The position numbers and the translations under genes were made by a program. Source: Acanthamoeba sp. SK_2022b (Eukaryota; Discosea; Longamoebia; Acanthamoebidae). From it: a stretch of 21,178 nucleotides of DNA. The DNA is taken from NCBI GenBank assembly GCA_027943245.1, contig JANDJZ010000796.1, forward strand, positions 1 to 21,178, written 5' to 3'. The notes beneath the pieces were generated by a model. It searched no databases and was not told the origin of the DNA. It saw nothing but the letters and a program-made list of their open reading frames with translations. Below, piece by piece: positions 1-9,028 of this stretch (position 1 is its first letter; each line of letters starts with the position of its first letter).

Positions 1-148
1 CCACCACCACCACTACGACGAAGACGACGACACCATCGCGCAAGCCACGCGGTGTCGCTCACCTCCCCCCCTCTCTTTCAATCCATATAGGGAAGAGATT
101 AGCGGCTACCTCCTGGACGACGACGACGAGGAAGCAGCCGTCAGCTGA
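1..148 (+). CDS. 3' end of an unidentified gene (partial, acidic C-terminus)
   Basis: A frame open from base 2 ends at TGA 146-148. It encodes a short His/Asp-rich stretch, then a tail reading about EEISGYLLDDDDEEAAVS. Bases 52-90 could be a very short intron (GTGTCG ... CATATAG, 39 bp, a multiple of three), so the frame stays open whether or not it is spliced. The GAC/GAG-rich codon use resembles the coding DNA elsewhere in the window. The gene converges on the ribose-5-phosphate isomerase gene. Nothing in the 49 or fewer residues visible identifies a family; the start lies outside the window. Confidence 0.45.
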   Translation, partial: HHHHYDEDDDTIAQATRCRSPPPLSFNPYREEISGYLLDDDDEEAAVS

Positions 149-378
149 TGCGTGGTCGATCGAGTAGTGATGCTCGTGCGAAAAACAAAATATAAACAAA
201 AAATATTAAAATGAAAAAAAAAAACTATTTTGGCAGAGCAAGAAGAAAGCCAACTGAGCGCCTCGCGTGGGCGCAGGGTGATATCACGCTCACTGCGAGC
301 TGCCGCTCGATATCGCTGTGTGTGCTGCCACTCCCCCAGCGGTGGCTGGTTGTTGCGTGCAGCAGCCGCTGTCGGCTT
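149..378. other. Convergent 3' flanks
   Basis: Short intergenic stretch between two convergent genes. It holds an A-rich block (about 180-235) that could serve 3' end formation, then ordinary GC-rich sequence. The ORFs crossing it in several frames lack conserved content and run through the polypurine repeat of the neighbouring gene. Confidence 0.5.
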
Positions 379-1536
379 CTATTGGCTGGCGGGCTTGGTG
401 ATGGCAGACACCGTCCCGTCCTCCAAGCCAAAGTACGCTACGCCACGCCACGCCAACCGACTCGCACACGTCAGCAGAGAGGAGAGAGAGGAGAGGAGAG
501 GAGAGGAGAGGAGAGGAGAGGAGGAGAGGAGAGGAGAGGAGAGGAGAATCAATGGACGCGGACAGAGGCGCGTGCCTTTTTCGGCCATGTTGATGAAGAG
601 CCCCGTCTCGACGACGCCGGCCAGGAGCTTGAGATCGACGTGCAACTTCACGGGGTCGGCGATGGTGCCAAAGTCGACGTCGACGAGGAAGTTGCCGTTG
701 TCGGTCACGCACGGACCCGCCTTGGCCGGCTCTCCCATCCGCAGCACCGGGCGCCCGCCTGCCGCAGGAGCAGAAGAAATAATAAATAAATCAATTAATT
801 ACAAAATTACAAAATAAAAATAAATTGGTAGCGAGAGGGGGGCGCACCGAGGGCCTCGAACTTGCGCATGAGGGGCTTGTAGCTGATGGGGATGACCTCG
901 ACGGGCACGCCCTTTCGCCACTTCTCGCCCAGCTGCTGCGACTGCTTGCGATAGTCGGCCACCACCACGAACTGGGCGCGTAGAGGTGCATAAGCACAGC
1001 ACGGCGTCAGAAACACGTGAGCGTGCGCGAGAAGGCCGCCCAAGGGGTGGCCGCGAACCTGCTTGGCGTTGACGGCGACGATCTTCTCCTGCGTGCAGCA
1101 GCCGCCGCCGCCCTTGATGAGCTGCAGGTTGGCGTCCACTTCGTCGGCGCCGTCGATGGCCACGTCGATCACCGAATGCCTGGAGCGCACACAGATGAGC
1201 TGGCTCAGCGCTTCGCGGCGCCGCCAGTGGTTTGCGGGGGGGGGGCTACCTGGCGAGATCTCCCAGATGCAGCACCCCGTGCGGAGCATCTTGAATGAGC
1301 TGCGTGGCCTGGAAGGAGGTGGGTATGCACACGACTTGCCTTCCTTTGCCGCCATGAGCCTTCTTGGCCTCAGTGACAATCTCAATTAATCGCTCTACAG
1401 CGTAGACAATCGTAGAACCGCTGCCAATGCCCACCACGAGCGGTGTATCGTCGTCTGCGTTCTGAAGGTGTTTGGCAATATAGTCATCCACCGCAGCATG
1501 GGCCGCCCGCTTCTTGGATTGCTCCACCAGCGACAT
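379..1536 (-). CDS. rpiA: Ribose-5-phosphate isomerase A, 5 exons
   Basis: Interconverts ribose-5-phosphate and ribulose-5-phosphate in the non-oxidative pentose phosphate pathway, probably in the cytosol. Exons by hand: 1536-1250, 1179-1059, 971-848, 758-576, 437-379; every phase joins, giving 257 aa, the usual family length. Phosphate-loop motif GIGSGST is at residues 36-42. DGADEVD is at 105-111 and KGGGG at 118-122, followed by QEK; D105, D108, K118 and E127 have the spacing of E. coli RpiA D81, D84, K94 and E103. Later motifs are VPVEVIP, VTDNGNF and GVVETGLF. The C-terminus is [14 protein letters not shown] after removal of the last intron, which starts with GC rather than GT. The start is the Met of MSLVEQ; an upstream in-frame Met would add a hydrophobic AT-coded leader. 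Motif identification is firm; the exact last junction is inferred. Confidence 0.93.
476..547. repeat. GAGAG polypurine tract inside the rpiA terminal intron
   Basis: About 70 bases of imperfect AGAGG/GAGAG repeats on the + strand, a polypyrimidine tract on the rpiA sense strand. It lies in the proposed 138 bp intron (575-438), where it would form a long pyrimidine run upstream of the acceptor TAG. All three minus-strand frames stay open across it, which is why spurious ORFs cover it. Confidence 0.85.
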
Positions 1537-2623
1537 TGTGCAACCAATAAATAAATAAATAAAACCAATAAAAACAAATAAAACAATCAATTAGCCAGCC
1601 TCCCCTCGCCCGGACTTAGCCTGTGACGAGGTTGGTTCTGCCGAAGCTACGACCGCCCTCGTTCCGTGCGGAAGGAGGTGTACTTCTAAGACCGATCACC
1701 CGCTCGACGCCGCACAACGTGATACTCGTCTCACGTCCCACCATCAACCCATCGCACAGGGCCCAGAGAGCGCTGGCTATTTCTACGGTACAGGCCAGCC
1801 GCATTCAGTACTCTCCATCGTAGCCACAGCTGCTCATCACTTGCTCATCACTTCCCTTTCTCGTCAGTCAGTCAGTACATACCACCAGGGGTGGTAGTTA
1901 CTGCCAGCCTTCGCCACACTCAGTTTTTCAGGTGCCTACCCCACCCCCTGCCCCCAGCTGTCATCTGCACGCTGGGCAGCTGCAAGACTCCTTGTCCCCG
2001 TGGCCGGGAGACCTCCAGTCATCCCGGCGAGTTCTAGGAGGTCTCTTCTCGGCTGACGGCCATCTCCACCTTTCTAGTTGTCACTGTTCTGGTTGTTCCT
2101 CCCCTTTCTCCTGGTGGGGCGAGTGTTTCACACGAAGCGGTGGCACGTTCCTTTGACCCCGTATTACCGAAATTTCAATTCTGTGGACCGTTGCTCGCAT
2201 TTTGGAGCGATTTCAAATTCTGGGATCGCTTGGCTCACCGCTCGATAGGAGCGCTTGCCTGAAATTTCGATAAATGTAGACGCACGGCGTGTGGGAATCT
2301 TGTTTTGGCGGGAGATAGCGAGAAACGCGTGGAAAGTTTGCTGGCGTGGGCGCAGCGGCTCAACGCCCCAAGGCCCGCGTGAAGCGAAAAGGAGTTGCTT
2401 TCTCTGGGCCTATCCCACCGAGCTCACCTACTCACTTGGCGCCCTTCTTTCTTCTTCTGCTTTTCTTCTCCCCCTTGTACACATCTACTCCTCCATACAC
2501 ACATCCAAACAGGCCTCGCCACGTCGACGTCTGGAACTTCCGACCTTATTCTACATTCTACTTACTTTTAAATTGTATTTATTTCACAACAACAGCATCT
2601 CTTTTTTGCATCATCATCTCGAC
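1537..2623. promoter_or_regulatory. Divergent intergenic region, rpiA and the 2624 gene
   Basis: About 1.09 kb between two divergent starts. On the rpiA side, 1545-1595 is an AT-rich block, on the sense strand TTTA repeats with two ATTGG (reverse CCAAT) elements; it is the likely leader or core promoter. On the other side, 2440-2620 is strongly pyrimidine-rich and ends in a CATCATCATCTCGAC context before ATG. Between them are a perfect 7-base inverted repeat TACCACC-agg-GGTGGTA near 1880, a GTCA repeat near 1866, and AATTTC-type AT patches at 2166-2275. No tRNA or conserved gene was seen; the short ORFs here have no recognisable domain. Confidence 0.4.
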
Positions 2624-3589
2624 ATGAACGTTGTTCGAGCACCATCCGAGTACCAGGCCAACATCACTTCCTCTCCCACCCTGGCCTCCTCTCCCTCTGT
2701 ACTGCCACGAAAACCTCAGGCTAGCTCGCCCTCGCCGGTGACATCGTCTTCGAGGGCCAAGCGACAGATAGCGTGCCCACTCCCGCTCAAAGTGCCCTTT
2801 GCGTCCTCCTCTTCCTCCTCGACCTCTACGTCTGCGGCGAGAAACCTGCCAAGACAGCACGATGGCGTGAGCGACTTCCTCGATGCGTCGCGGGATGAAT
2901 GGGAGGAAAGGAACGTGCTCTTTGATGACAGCTTCGGTTACGCGGGCAACCGTGCCTCTTCCAACGACGATGGCGAATCGCTCATCAATCTCATCGAAGC
3001 CGAGTGGGAACTGGAGCAGATCTTCCGCACGGCTCCCGTCGCCGCCAACCAGCACAAGCGCCTCGCGTGGATGCTCAACGAAGAGGACCACAGCTTCGAC
3101 CAGGAGGAGGATGCCTCGCCGTCGTGGATGCTCGACGAGGACGACCTGCCTCGTCTGGGCTTCTCGCCCCAGGAGATGATGGACGAGGAGCTGGTCGCCG
3201 CGCCCGCTCTTCCTCCACAGCTCTTTGTCGTCCCGCCATCTCGTGCGAGGAACCCCGTCCCCCTCAACACGCCCTTCCAGGCCTCGAGCGGCGGTCGCCT
3301 GCAGCGCGACTACTACACCAACAGCAGTCCCTTCTACGCCGCCGCCGACTCGAAGCAGCTCGTTGAGGACTATGGCCTCAACGCGGTCGCGCAGGGCATG
3401 GAAGAGTGCAGCCTCCTGTCGCCCTCGACGTCGTCGTCGCCCTCCTTTGCCGCCCCCCAGTCGCCCTCGTCGGCCGCTCTCGGGGGCCACATGCGCAAGA
3501 GGAACCGCAGCTACTCGGACAGCATGCTCAAGCGCGACAACATGGGGGGCGACATGAACAACAGCAGCAGCCTCGTCCTCGTCTCCTAG
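2624..3589 (+). CDS. Unknown acidic, serine-rich protein with a repeated WML[ND]E[ED]D motif
   Basis: Single-exon frame of 321 aa; I do not recognise the family. The start chosen is ATG 2624 (MNVVRAPSEY), because the in-frame extension upstream to 2255 reads through a pyrimidine-rich leader with no protein-like character. Residues about 1-90 are Ser/Pro-rich with Arg/Lys patches. Residues about 85-200 are acidic and likely helical, with WMLNEED at 149-155 and WMLDEDD at 168-174. The remainder is low-complexity Ser/Ala/Pro, ending in a basic segment with RNRSYSDS (293-300), a plausible basophilic-kinase or 14-3-3 site. There is no signal peptide, membrane segment or zinc motif. Codon bias is GC-rich and the frame is clean, so it is probably a real gene; it could be a regulatory scaffold, but nothing proves this. 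Confidence 0.72.
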   Translation: MNVVRAPSEYQANITSSPTLASSPSVLPRKPQASSPSPVTSSSRAKRQIACPLPLKVPFASSSSSSTSTSAARNLPRQHDGVSDFLDASRDEWEERNVLFDDSFGYAGNRASSNDDGESLINLIEAEWELEQIFRTAPVAANQHKRLAWMLNEEDHSFDQEEDASPSWMLDEDDLPRLGFSPQEMMDEELVAAPALPPQLFVVPPSRARNPVPLNTPFQASSGGRLQRDYYTNSSPFYAAADSKQLVEDYGLNAVAQGMEECSLLSPSTSSSPSFAAPQSPSSAALGGHMRKRNRSYSDSMLKRDNMGGDMNNSSSLVLVS

Positions 3590-3948
3590 GCCCCTCTCTC
3601 TCTCTCTCTCCCGAACGACCGCCGCAACGAAAGGAGGCCCCTCTTCCCGCTCATACTTTCTCTCTCGACCGACCCACCCACCTGTATAGACCACCCCATC
3701 ATCACCCGCCAGTCCTCCTCTCCCCTTCGCGGCGTCAGCCCACTGTGCGACTAGTTCCCCCGATCATCTCTCTCTCTGCCTCTCCTGTTAATACCCCCCA
3801 TCTCCCTCCCCCTCTCCTTATAAATATTGTGAATACTTTGTGCAAAGCCCTCTCGAGTGGCCTGGCGTTGGTGGCCCCCGCACCAGCGCCAGGACAAGTA
3901 AATAGTTTATCTCCCACTTGCGGTTGTCTTTCTTCTTCTTCATCATCA
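3590..3948. other. Convergent 3' flanks, pyrimidine-rich
   Basis: Stretch between the stop of the 2624 gene and the stop of the minus-strand phosphotransferase gene. It begins with a CT microsatellite (about 3594-3612) and continues pyrimidine-rich. It then contains TTATAAATATTGTG near 3827, which may belong to a polyadenylation region. No conserved coding potential was seen; antisense ORFs are low-complexity. Confidence 0.45.
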
Positions 3949-5087
3949 TCATCGTCGTGTTCGTTCCCCCTTTCCCAAATCGGTGCGTGGTGTGGGGCGT
4001 TGCAGGATGGTGACGGCCACCAGGGACCCGAACAGCACGAACAGCGCCGTCAGGTGGTGGGGCAACGCTGTGGGACACACACACCACACGCCATACACGG
4101 TGCGCGTGGTTGTGGTGAGCAGCGGCTGGCGGTGGTCACGGCGACGACAAAAACCCTGTATGAATGAACTGTGGCCAATGGACCACCAACCCACCTATGA
4201 AGAGCGAGTAGAAGACGATCGTCTCCGTTCCTTCGATCAGGCCTACGGGCATGGTCAACGTCGTCTTCTCTCCTGTGCCAGAGCCATCAATGCGCGCGTG
4301 TGTGAACTGTTGTGGCCATAACACCCGGGCTGGTGGTGAGGTTATTAGACACGGTACCTCGAGTGCGTGCGCCCAGGTTGCGCTTCTCCAGGATGCCGCC
4401 CAGCATGAACAGGGACGCCGCGTTGATGAAGTAGGTGCCCTACTCCGCCACGACCACCGATTAGTCTCCTCGATCGGCCCCGCACACGGTGGTCACCCCA
4501 GATGGCAGGAGCTGTATACGAGGAGGAAAGACAGACTAACGAGCAACCAAAACAAGGGTCCCCACGCCGTTCCGTCCACCACCTTGAACCCACACCCTGG
4601 CACAGGTCACGCTACGCGCGTAAGCAGCCCCATTTTTGGCCTTTTTGTAGCACAAGTAATAAGCATAAAAAAAAGTCACAAAAATAAAACGCATATTTTT
4701 TGTTTGTTCTCAAGCGTTGAGTGACGAGGGCCCCGTACCTGGGTGGCCAGAAGACGAGCAAACGCTGAGCACCCGGTGGAACGCGAGGTCAATGGGAATG
4801 GTGGTGTAGACGATGAAATCGCAGATGATGTCCAGATAGCCTCCAAAATCGGACTGACGGTTGAGGTGCCGCGCTACGGCACCATCCAAGCCATCCACCA
4901 CGCGATTGAGCCACCACAAAACCAGGGCAACATTGAGCTGCCCCTCCAGACAGAAGTGGCCGGCAAGAATGCCCAGAGCGAAAGAGATCAAAGTCAACTG
5001 GTTGGGCGTGAGGCCCAGCCGCGCAACGTGGCCCACCAGCGGCCGCAAGAGGCGCTCCTTAATCAAGCGCAGCTCTTGGTCCAACAT
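3949..5087 (-). CDS. CDP-alcohol phosphatidyltransferase family protein, 5 exons
   Basis: Membrane enzyme of the family that transfers a phospho-alcohol or phosphatidyl group from a CDP-activated donor. Hand-built exons are 5087-4739, 4596-4520, 4439-4358, 4272-4195 and 4067-3949; all phases join, giving 234 aa. The catalytic signature D-x2-D-G-x2-A-R-x8-G-x3-D-x3-D is complete: D65, D68, G69, A72, R73, G82, D86, D90. Hydrophobic segments follow, including the small exon 2 (WLLVSLSFLL), then YFINAAS, EKR, and GLIEGTETIVF at 180-190, typical of a bacterial-like subgroup of the family. The start MLDQELR fits the usual short N-terminus before LTPNQLT. Substrate is unknown. Exon 2 is the least certain, but its phase and hydrophobicity fit. 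The CDP-DAG synthase gene lies 134 bp upstream on the same strand. Confidence 0.88.
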
Positions 5088-5221
5088 CGACGAGTGTGCT
5101 GCCCACTCCTGGGCAATACTTTACTTTTATATTGTTTTCTGGCAAGTACATTTATTTTCCATTTTTTTAGTTAAAAAAATAAATAACAAGCATGTGTCCA
5201 CGGAGGCGATCACATGTCTGC

Positions 5222-5535
5222 TCAGTGGCCGCTGCCCACCACGTGGATGAGGTAGTGGTAGATGAAGGGCCCTGCACATGGCGCAGAGTGAGCATCGCAC
5301 AGCAACGCTGTATAATTGGGGGGGGGGGGACAAGCGATCCCGCACCGCTCACAAAGAAGGCGTCGAAGCGGTCGAGGATGCCGCCGTGGCCGGGGAAGAA
5401 GACGCCCGAGTCCTTGACGTTGCCCACGCGCTTGACCAGGGACTCGATCGCGTCGCCAAAGATGCCCAGGCAGCTGGTCAGCAGCGCGAGGCCCAGGTAG
5501 TGGATCGTGTCGTAGGGGGGCAACCTGCAACGTGT

Positions 5536-5584
<49 letters not shown>

Positions 5585-5945
5585 CCCAATCAAACCAACT
5601 GATGACTCGACGCGACGACGGCGACGAAGGAGAGGTGAAGAGAAAAGCGCACTTGTCGGTGATGCCAGAGAGCTGCATCTGCTTGAAGCCGTAGCACAGC
5701 AAGAGCGCGAAGACGACCTCGGCAACGATGCCCTCCCACGACTTGGCGCGCGCATCAACCAACGACCTAGGTCAGCCAAACGTTTTTGCAGAATACGTCG
5801 TCGTGGTGGTGGTGGTGGGCTACCTTGTTGGGGGAGACGTTGGGCATGGCCTTGTGGCGGCCAAAGTTCTTGCCAACGTAGTAGGCGGCTCCGTCACCGA
5901 TCCAGCCCGTCAGCAGCAGCATCACCAGGATGCTGCCGCCATATG

Positions 5946-6019
<74 letters not shown>

Positions 6020-6956
6020 CGCACGCACACACGCGCGCGCGCACACACACACACAACACACGCACACGAACGGCCGTATTAGTAGTTGACTTGACACGGG
6101 GCGAGAAGGAGGGGAGAGGGGAGAGAGGGGGGAGGCAGTACGGCTGGTGTGGTAGATGGCGGGGCAGTGGGAGATGGTCCACGCGATCCACACCCACCCG
6201 AAGAGGTAGAAGGCCAGGTTGCGGACGACGTTGGGCGGAAGCGGGTTGTGGCCCTCCTGCACGGTCTTGAAGAGGTAGAAGCAGAGGATGATCGCGAACG
6301 CCAGCGCCAGGCCGAGGCTGAGCCCCAGCTCGGCCAGGAAGTGGCAGAGCACCACCTGCAGGCCGCCTGATGCGGCGACACAACGCGCGACGCGGTCAGA
6401 CTGGGCGAGGGACAGGTGGGTGGTGGTGGTTGGGGGGGGGAGAGTAGCCGCACCGAGGGCCTGCACGAGCCTGTCCATGCGCGAGAACGTGTACTTCTTC
6501 TTGGCGCCCTCCTCCTTGCTGGCCCTACACGCCACATGGACTGGAGATGAGCGACACATGGTGATTGAAGCCCGGGATGAATTGGGGGGGGGGGGGCGGA
6601 GGACAACCTGAGGGGGATAAGGCACTCGATGAACTCGCCCAAGCCCTTGGTGACCATGATAGTCATGAAGATGTGAATAACATTGGGGACGTAGACAGCC
6701 GAAACGATCACGAATGGCACGTAGAAGGCCGCGGTGGTAAGCCTGCGAAGATGATTGCGGGCCGGCGACGGATCGTCCTCGAAGGTGGGCCCATTATCTA
6801 CCAAATCGCCGAGTAAATCTCTGTTTGTTACAAAAAAAAAAGAGAGGGCAATCCAATCCATTAGACGGTACCTACGAAGAGGGCGCGGTAGATCACGTAG
6901 CCCAAACCGAGCCACGAGAAAGCTTGCATCCATAGTGCCGTCGTTTCGTCAGCCAT
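5222..6956 (-). CDS. Phosphatidate cytidylyltransferase (CDP-diacylglycerol synthase), 8 exons
   Basis: Makes CDP-diacylglycerol from phosphatidate and CTP in a membrane. Exons by hand: 6956-6872, 6818-6608, 6524-6454, 6366-6142, 5945-5824, 5741-5653, 5524-5346, 5271-5222; phases join and give 343 aa, within the family range. The C-terminal half holds WIGDGAAYYVGKNFG, then SPNK joined across an intron to SWEG. The CDS signature runs from S296 to D322: SLVKR, NVKDSG, and PGHGGILDRFD with all invariant residues. Several hydrophobic segments occupy the N-terminal two thirds; the first ~95 residues are less conserved. ATG 6956 begins MADETTAL directly before a hydrophobic stretch. Introns 4 and 6 hold CA/GT microsatellites, and introns 2, 3 and 7 carry sense C-tracts near the donor. 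It could be an ER or an organelle type isoform; the sequence does not decide. Confidence 0.93.
5538..5581. repeat. CA microsatellite, about 22 units
   Basis: Uninterrupted CA repeat in intron 6 of the cytidylyltransferase gene, reading as GT/TG on the sense strand a short distance upstream of the acceptor TTGCAG. All six frames across it yield meaningless Thr-His or Cys-Val ORFs. Confidence 0.97.
5949..6067. repeat. CA microsatellite, about 35 perfect units plus CA/CG-rich tail
   Basis: Perfect CA repeat from 5949 to 6018, then an imperfect tail with GCAC and a short alternating CG run (about 6030-6040). It lies in intron 4 of the cytidylyltransferase gene, on the sense strand a TG run abutting the acceptor TAG at 5947-5946. 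Alternating purine-pyrimidine tracts of this length can adopt Z-DNA. Confidence 0.96.
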
Positions 6957-7164
6957 TGTTGTGCGCGTAAATGGCACACCGTTGGTATAATAAAAATGCC
7001 TTTTTTTTCTTTCTCTTCAAAAAGCTTGCACTCAGGACGTGGCTGGTAAGGCCACGGACTGCTTGGCATGCCACGTCTGTCGCGGCAGCATTCCTTGTAC
7101 AAAAATAACACATCGGTGACACCTGCTCATCTACGGGCGGGTGTTCCTGGGCGCTGGCCGGAAC

Positions 7165-8191
7165 TCAGTTTAGGAGGCTGTAGATGGATGACCTTCTTCC
7201 TTGCTGTGGCGCAGCCTTGCTCTCCTCCACCAGGGGAGCTGGCGCAGCAGGTGAGCTGCTGTCCGGCGTACTGGAGTCGCTGTCATCACCGGCGTCGTGT
7301 TGTGCAGCGCCCTCTCCTCCTTTTCGCAGGCTCTCTCGATGCTTGCGCATGGTGTGTCGGAACCGCAGCCCACACGCATTACACAGCCTGCACGTCAACC
7401 AACTATTAGGCCCACGCCTTGCACGCACGCCAACATTGAAGCGAAAGGTCAACAAAGGGGCCACTCACGTTGGTCGTCCGTCTGCGCCGCTCCTCCACTA
7501 CACGCCGGGGAACGCGAGGTGAGCAAAAGCGCGAAAGGGCTCGGGGCTGGCGTGATGTTGCTGTACCTGTACAGTCTGTGTGGCTTCACACACGGCACAA
7601 GCCCGAGGCATGCCGCGGGGCAGGCTCTTGCCTCGGTTGCGTCTCTTGCGTATGGCCGACCCGCACTGGCCCGTCACGCCAGGTTCTGGTGTGTTGCACA
7701 CGGCCAAATGTCAATGCGCCGATACTGTGTAAAGCTTTGAAGCTGAGGTCACCAGCCATCTCCCTGGTACCTCTTCCTACTGTGCGCGCCGACCCAGGGA
7801 CGTGCTCAGGTTTGATACGTTCGATGGGACAAGAAAACGACCACGACGCCTCTTCTTGGGCGGTGTGGGAAGACGGTTGCACAAAGGACAGCGAGAGTCG
7901 TTGGATGGACTCTGCTCGGGAGTGGAGAAGTTCAAGGTCGCCTTCGGAGAGCCTGCCGTGCTTCTTGACCTTCAGGGCCAGCAGGCTCATGTCGAACGCC
8001 GCGCCCATCAGCTGAGCGCCCGAAGCTGCGCTTCGCGCTGGGACCTGCTGCGTGTGAGGGCTGACCACGGAGGCAGTCACCAGAGCGATGGGCGACTGGT
8101 CTGGGCTGGTGTCTTTCTTCACCTCGTCACTGCAAGTTGGTTCCATAGGTCTGTGTCTTCCTGGCACGTCGAGGCTGTGTGATGAGTTCAT
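7165..8191 (-). CDS. GATA-type zinc finger protein A, 4 exons
   Basis: Likely nuclear DNA-binding regulator. Exons by hand: 8191-7771, 7685-7567, 7497-7469 (29 bases), 7387-7165, giving 263 aa. The finger is assembled from three exons: C170-AVC ending ...TVQ, then WRSGADGRP, then TLCNACGLRFRH, a C-x2-C-x18-C-x2-C GATA finger. The basic run IRKRRNRGK (152-160) precedes it. Residues about 60-104 form a predicted helical module also present in the divergent neighbour (9029-10163). The protein ends RRSSIYSLLN, nearly identical to the neighbour's end. The join between exons 1 and 2 is inferred from phase and from the paralogue. ATG 8191 (MNSSHS) is the first in-frame Met; a second is 15 codons in. 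Confidence 0.85.
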
Positions 8192-9028
8192 GTGGTAGCT
8201 GGTGGTTGAGGATAGGATGCGAGTGTGCCTCGGTGTCCAACTGAACTAAAGAAGAGGAGCTGGAATGAAAGGTTCTGCGCGGAATGCCCAGCCAGAACAT
8301 TTAACCTTGGTGAAATCCCAGCACACTTTCGCTTCGCCAGGCGGGCGTTACTGGGTTAGGTACGAGGAACGCTGGCGGCGACCAGCTCAGTATCTTGCGC
8401 ACATAGATGTCCAGGTATAGGCCTGTCTGTGCTTGTCATTTGTTGTGCGAATTCTTCGCCAAGTAAGATCGTGTGGTTGATGGCCAACACGATGGGGCAG
8501 GTGGCCATTGGCGGAGCACACCGAGACAGCACAGCGTGACGAGCATGCCGGTCCAAACCTGCCGCTCCGTTCGTGGCCACAAGCACCAATGAAACGTTCA
8601 CGGAGTTTGAATTTTCAATCTATATTCCCTGCATATGCTTGCAAACGGCGCTGCGATTTCAGGGTGGTGCTCCAATGGCGGCGCTACGATTAGGGGTACC
8701 CAGATGGCGTCCCTTATCTCAAGCCCGGCACGCGTGTGTTTGTTCCTCTTTGCGCACGAACTCACTTAAGTGTAAAGCTTCCCTGTGCGAACCTGCCCTC
8801 CTGTCTCCTTGTGGTCCCCTCTCCCCGTGTCCACCTCTCCGACTCCCCTTAGTCGTCCACGCATCCCTCCGGCAAACGACCGACAACCAACGCCACCCTC
8901 TTCCTCCTTCCACAACCTTCTCTCCGCCGCTACTGTTGCAACGTGACCGTCCATTGCCCCCCCCCCCGTGAAACTACCACTCGGCAGAACAAGGTCATCC
9001 CACCACCACCCTATCACAAGAGCAGAGA
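8192..9028. promoter_or_regulatory. Shared divergent region of the two GATA genes
   Basis: 837 bp separate the two divergent start codons, so both promoters must lie here. A full WGATAR site is present as TTATCT at about 8713-8718 (AGATAA on the minus strand), with a weaker GGATAGG near 8210. Near 8600-8640 is an AT-rich patch (TTTGAATTTTCAATCTATATTCC), the best TATA-like sequence. From about 8780 to 9028 the sequence is pyrimidine-rich, like the leaders of other + strand genes here, and includes a C run near 8957. No coding domain was recognised. Confidence 0.45.

Noticed and set aside
1616..1804. 62-codon minus-strand ORF in the divergent intergenic region
   Set aside because: No motif, both strands open, no splice link to rpiA; likely chance.
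2579..3694. 371-codon ORF antisense to the 2624 gene
   Set aside because: Arg/Gly/Glu-rich shadow of a GC-rich coding exon, with no domain.
5532..6270. Thr-His and Cys-Val repeat ORFs
   Set aside because: Artefacts of the CA microsatellites; the real exons lie on either side.
3949..6956. Bacterial contamination as the source of the lipid gene pair
   Set aside because: Both genes are interrupted by phase-consistent introns with GT-AG ends, so they are in a eukaryotic genome.
8356..8601. 81-codon minus-strand ORF upstream of GATA protein A
   Set aside because: Fairly protein-like but without a domain, and separated from the GATA start by stops; could be a 5' exon, not supported enough to list.
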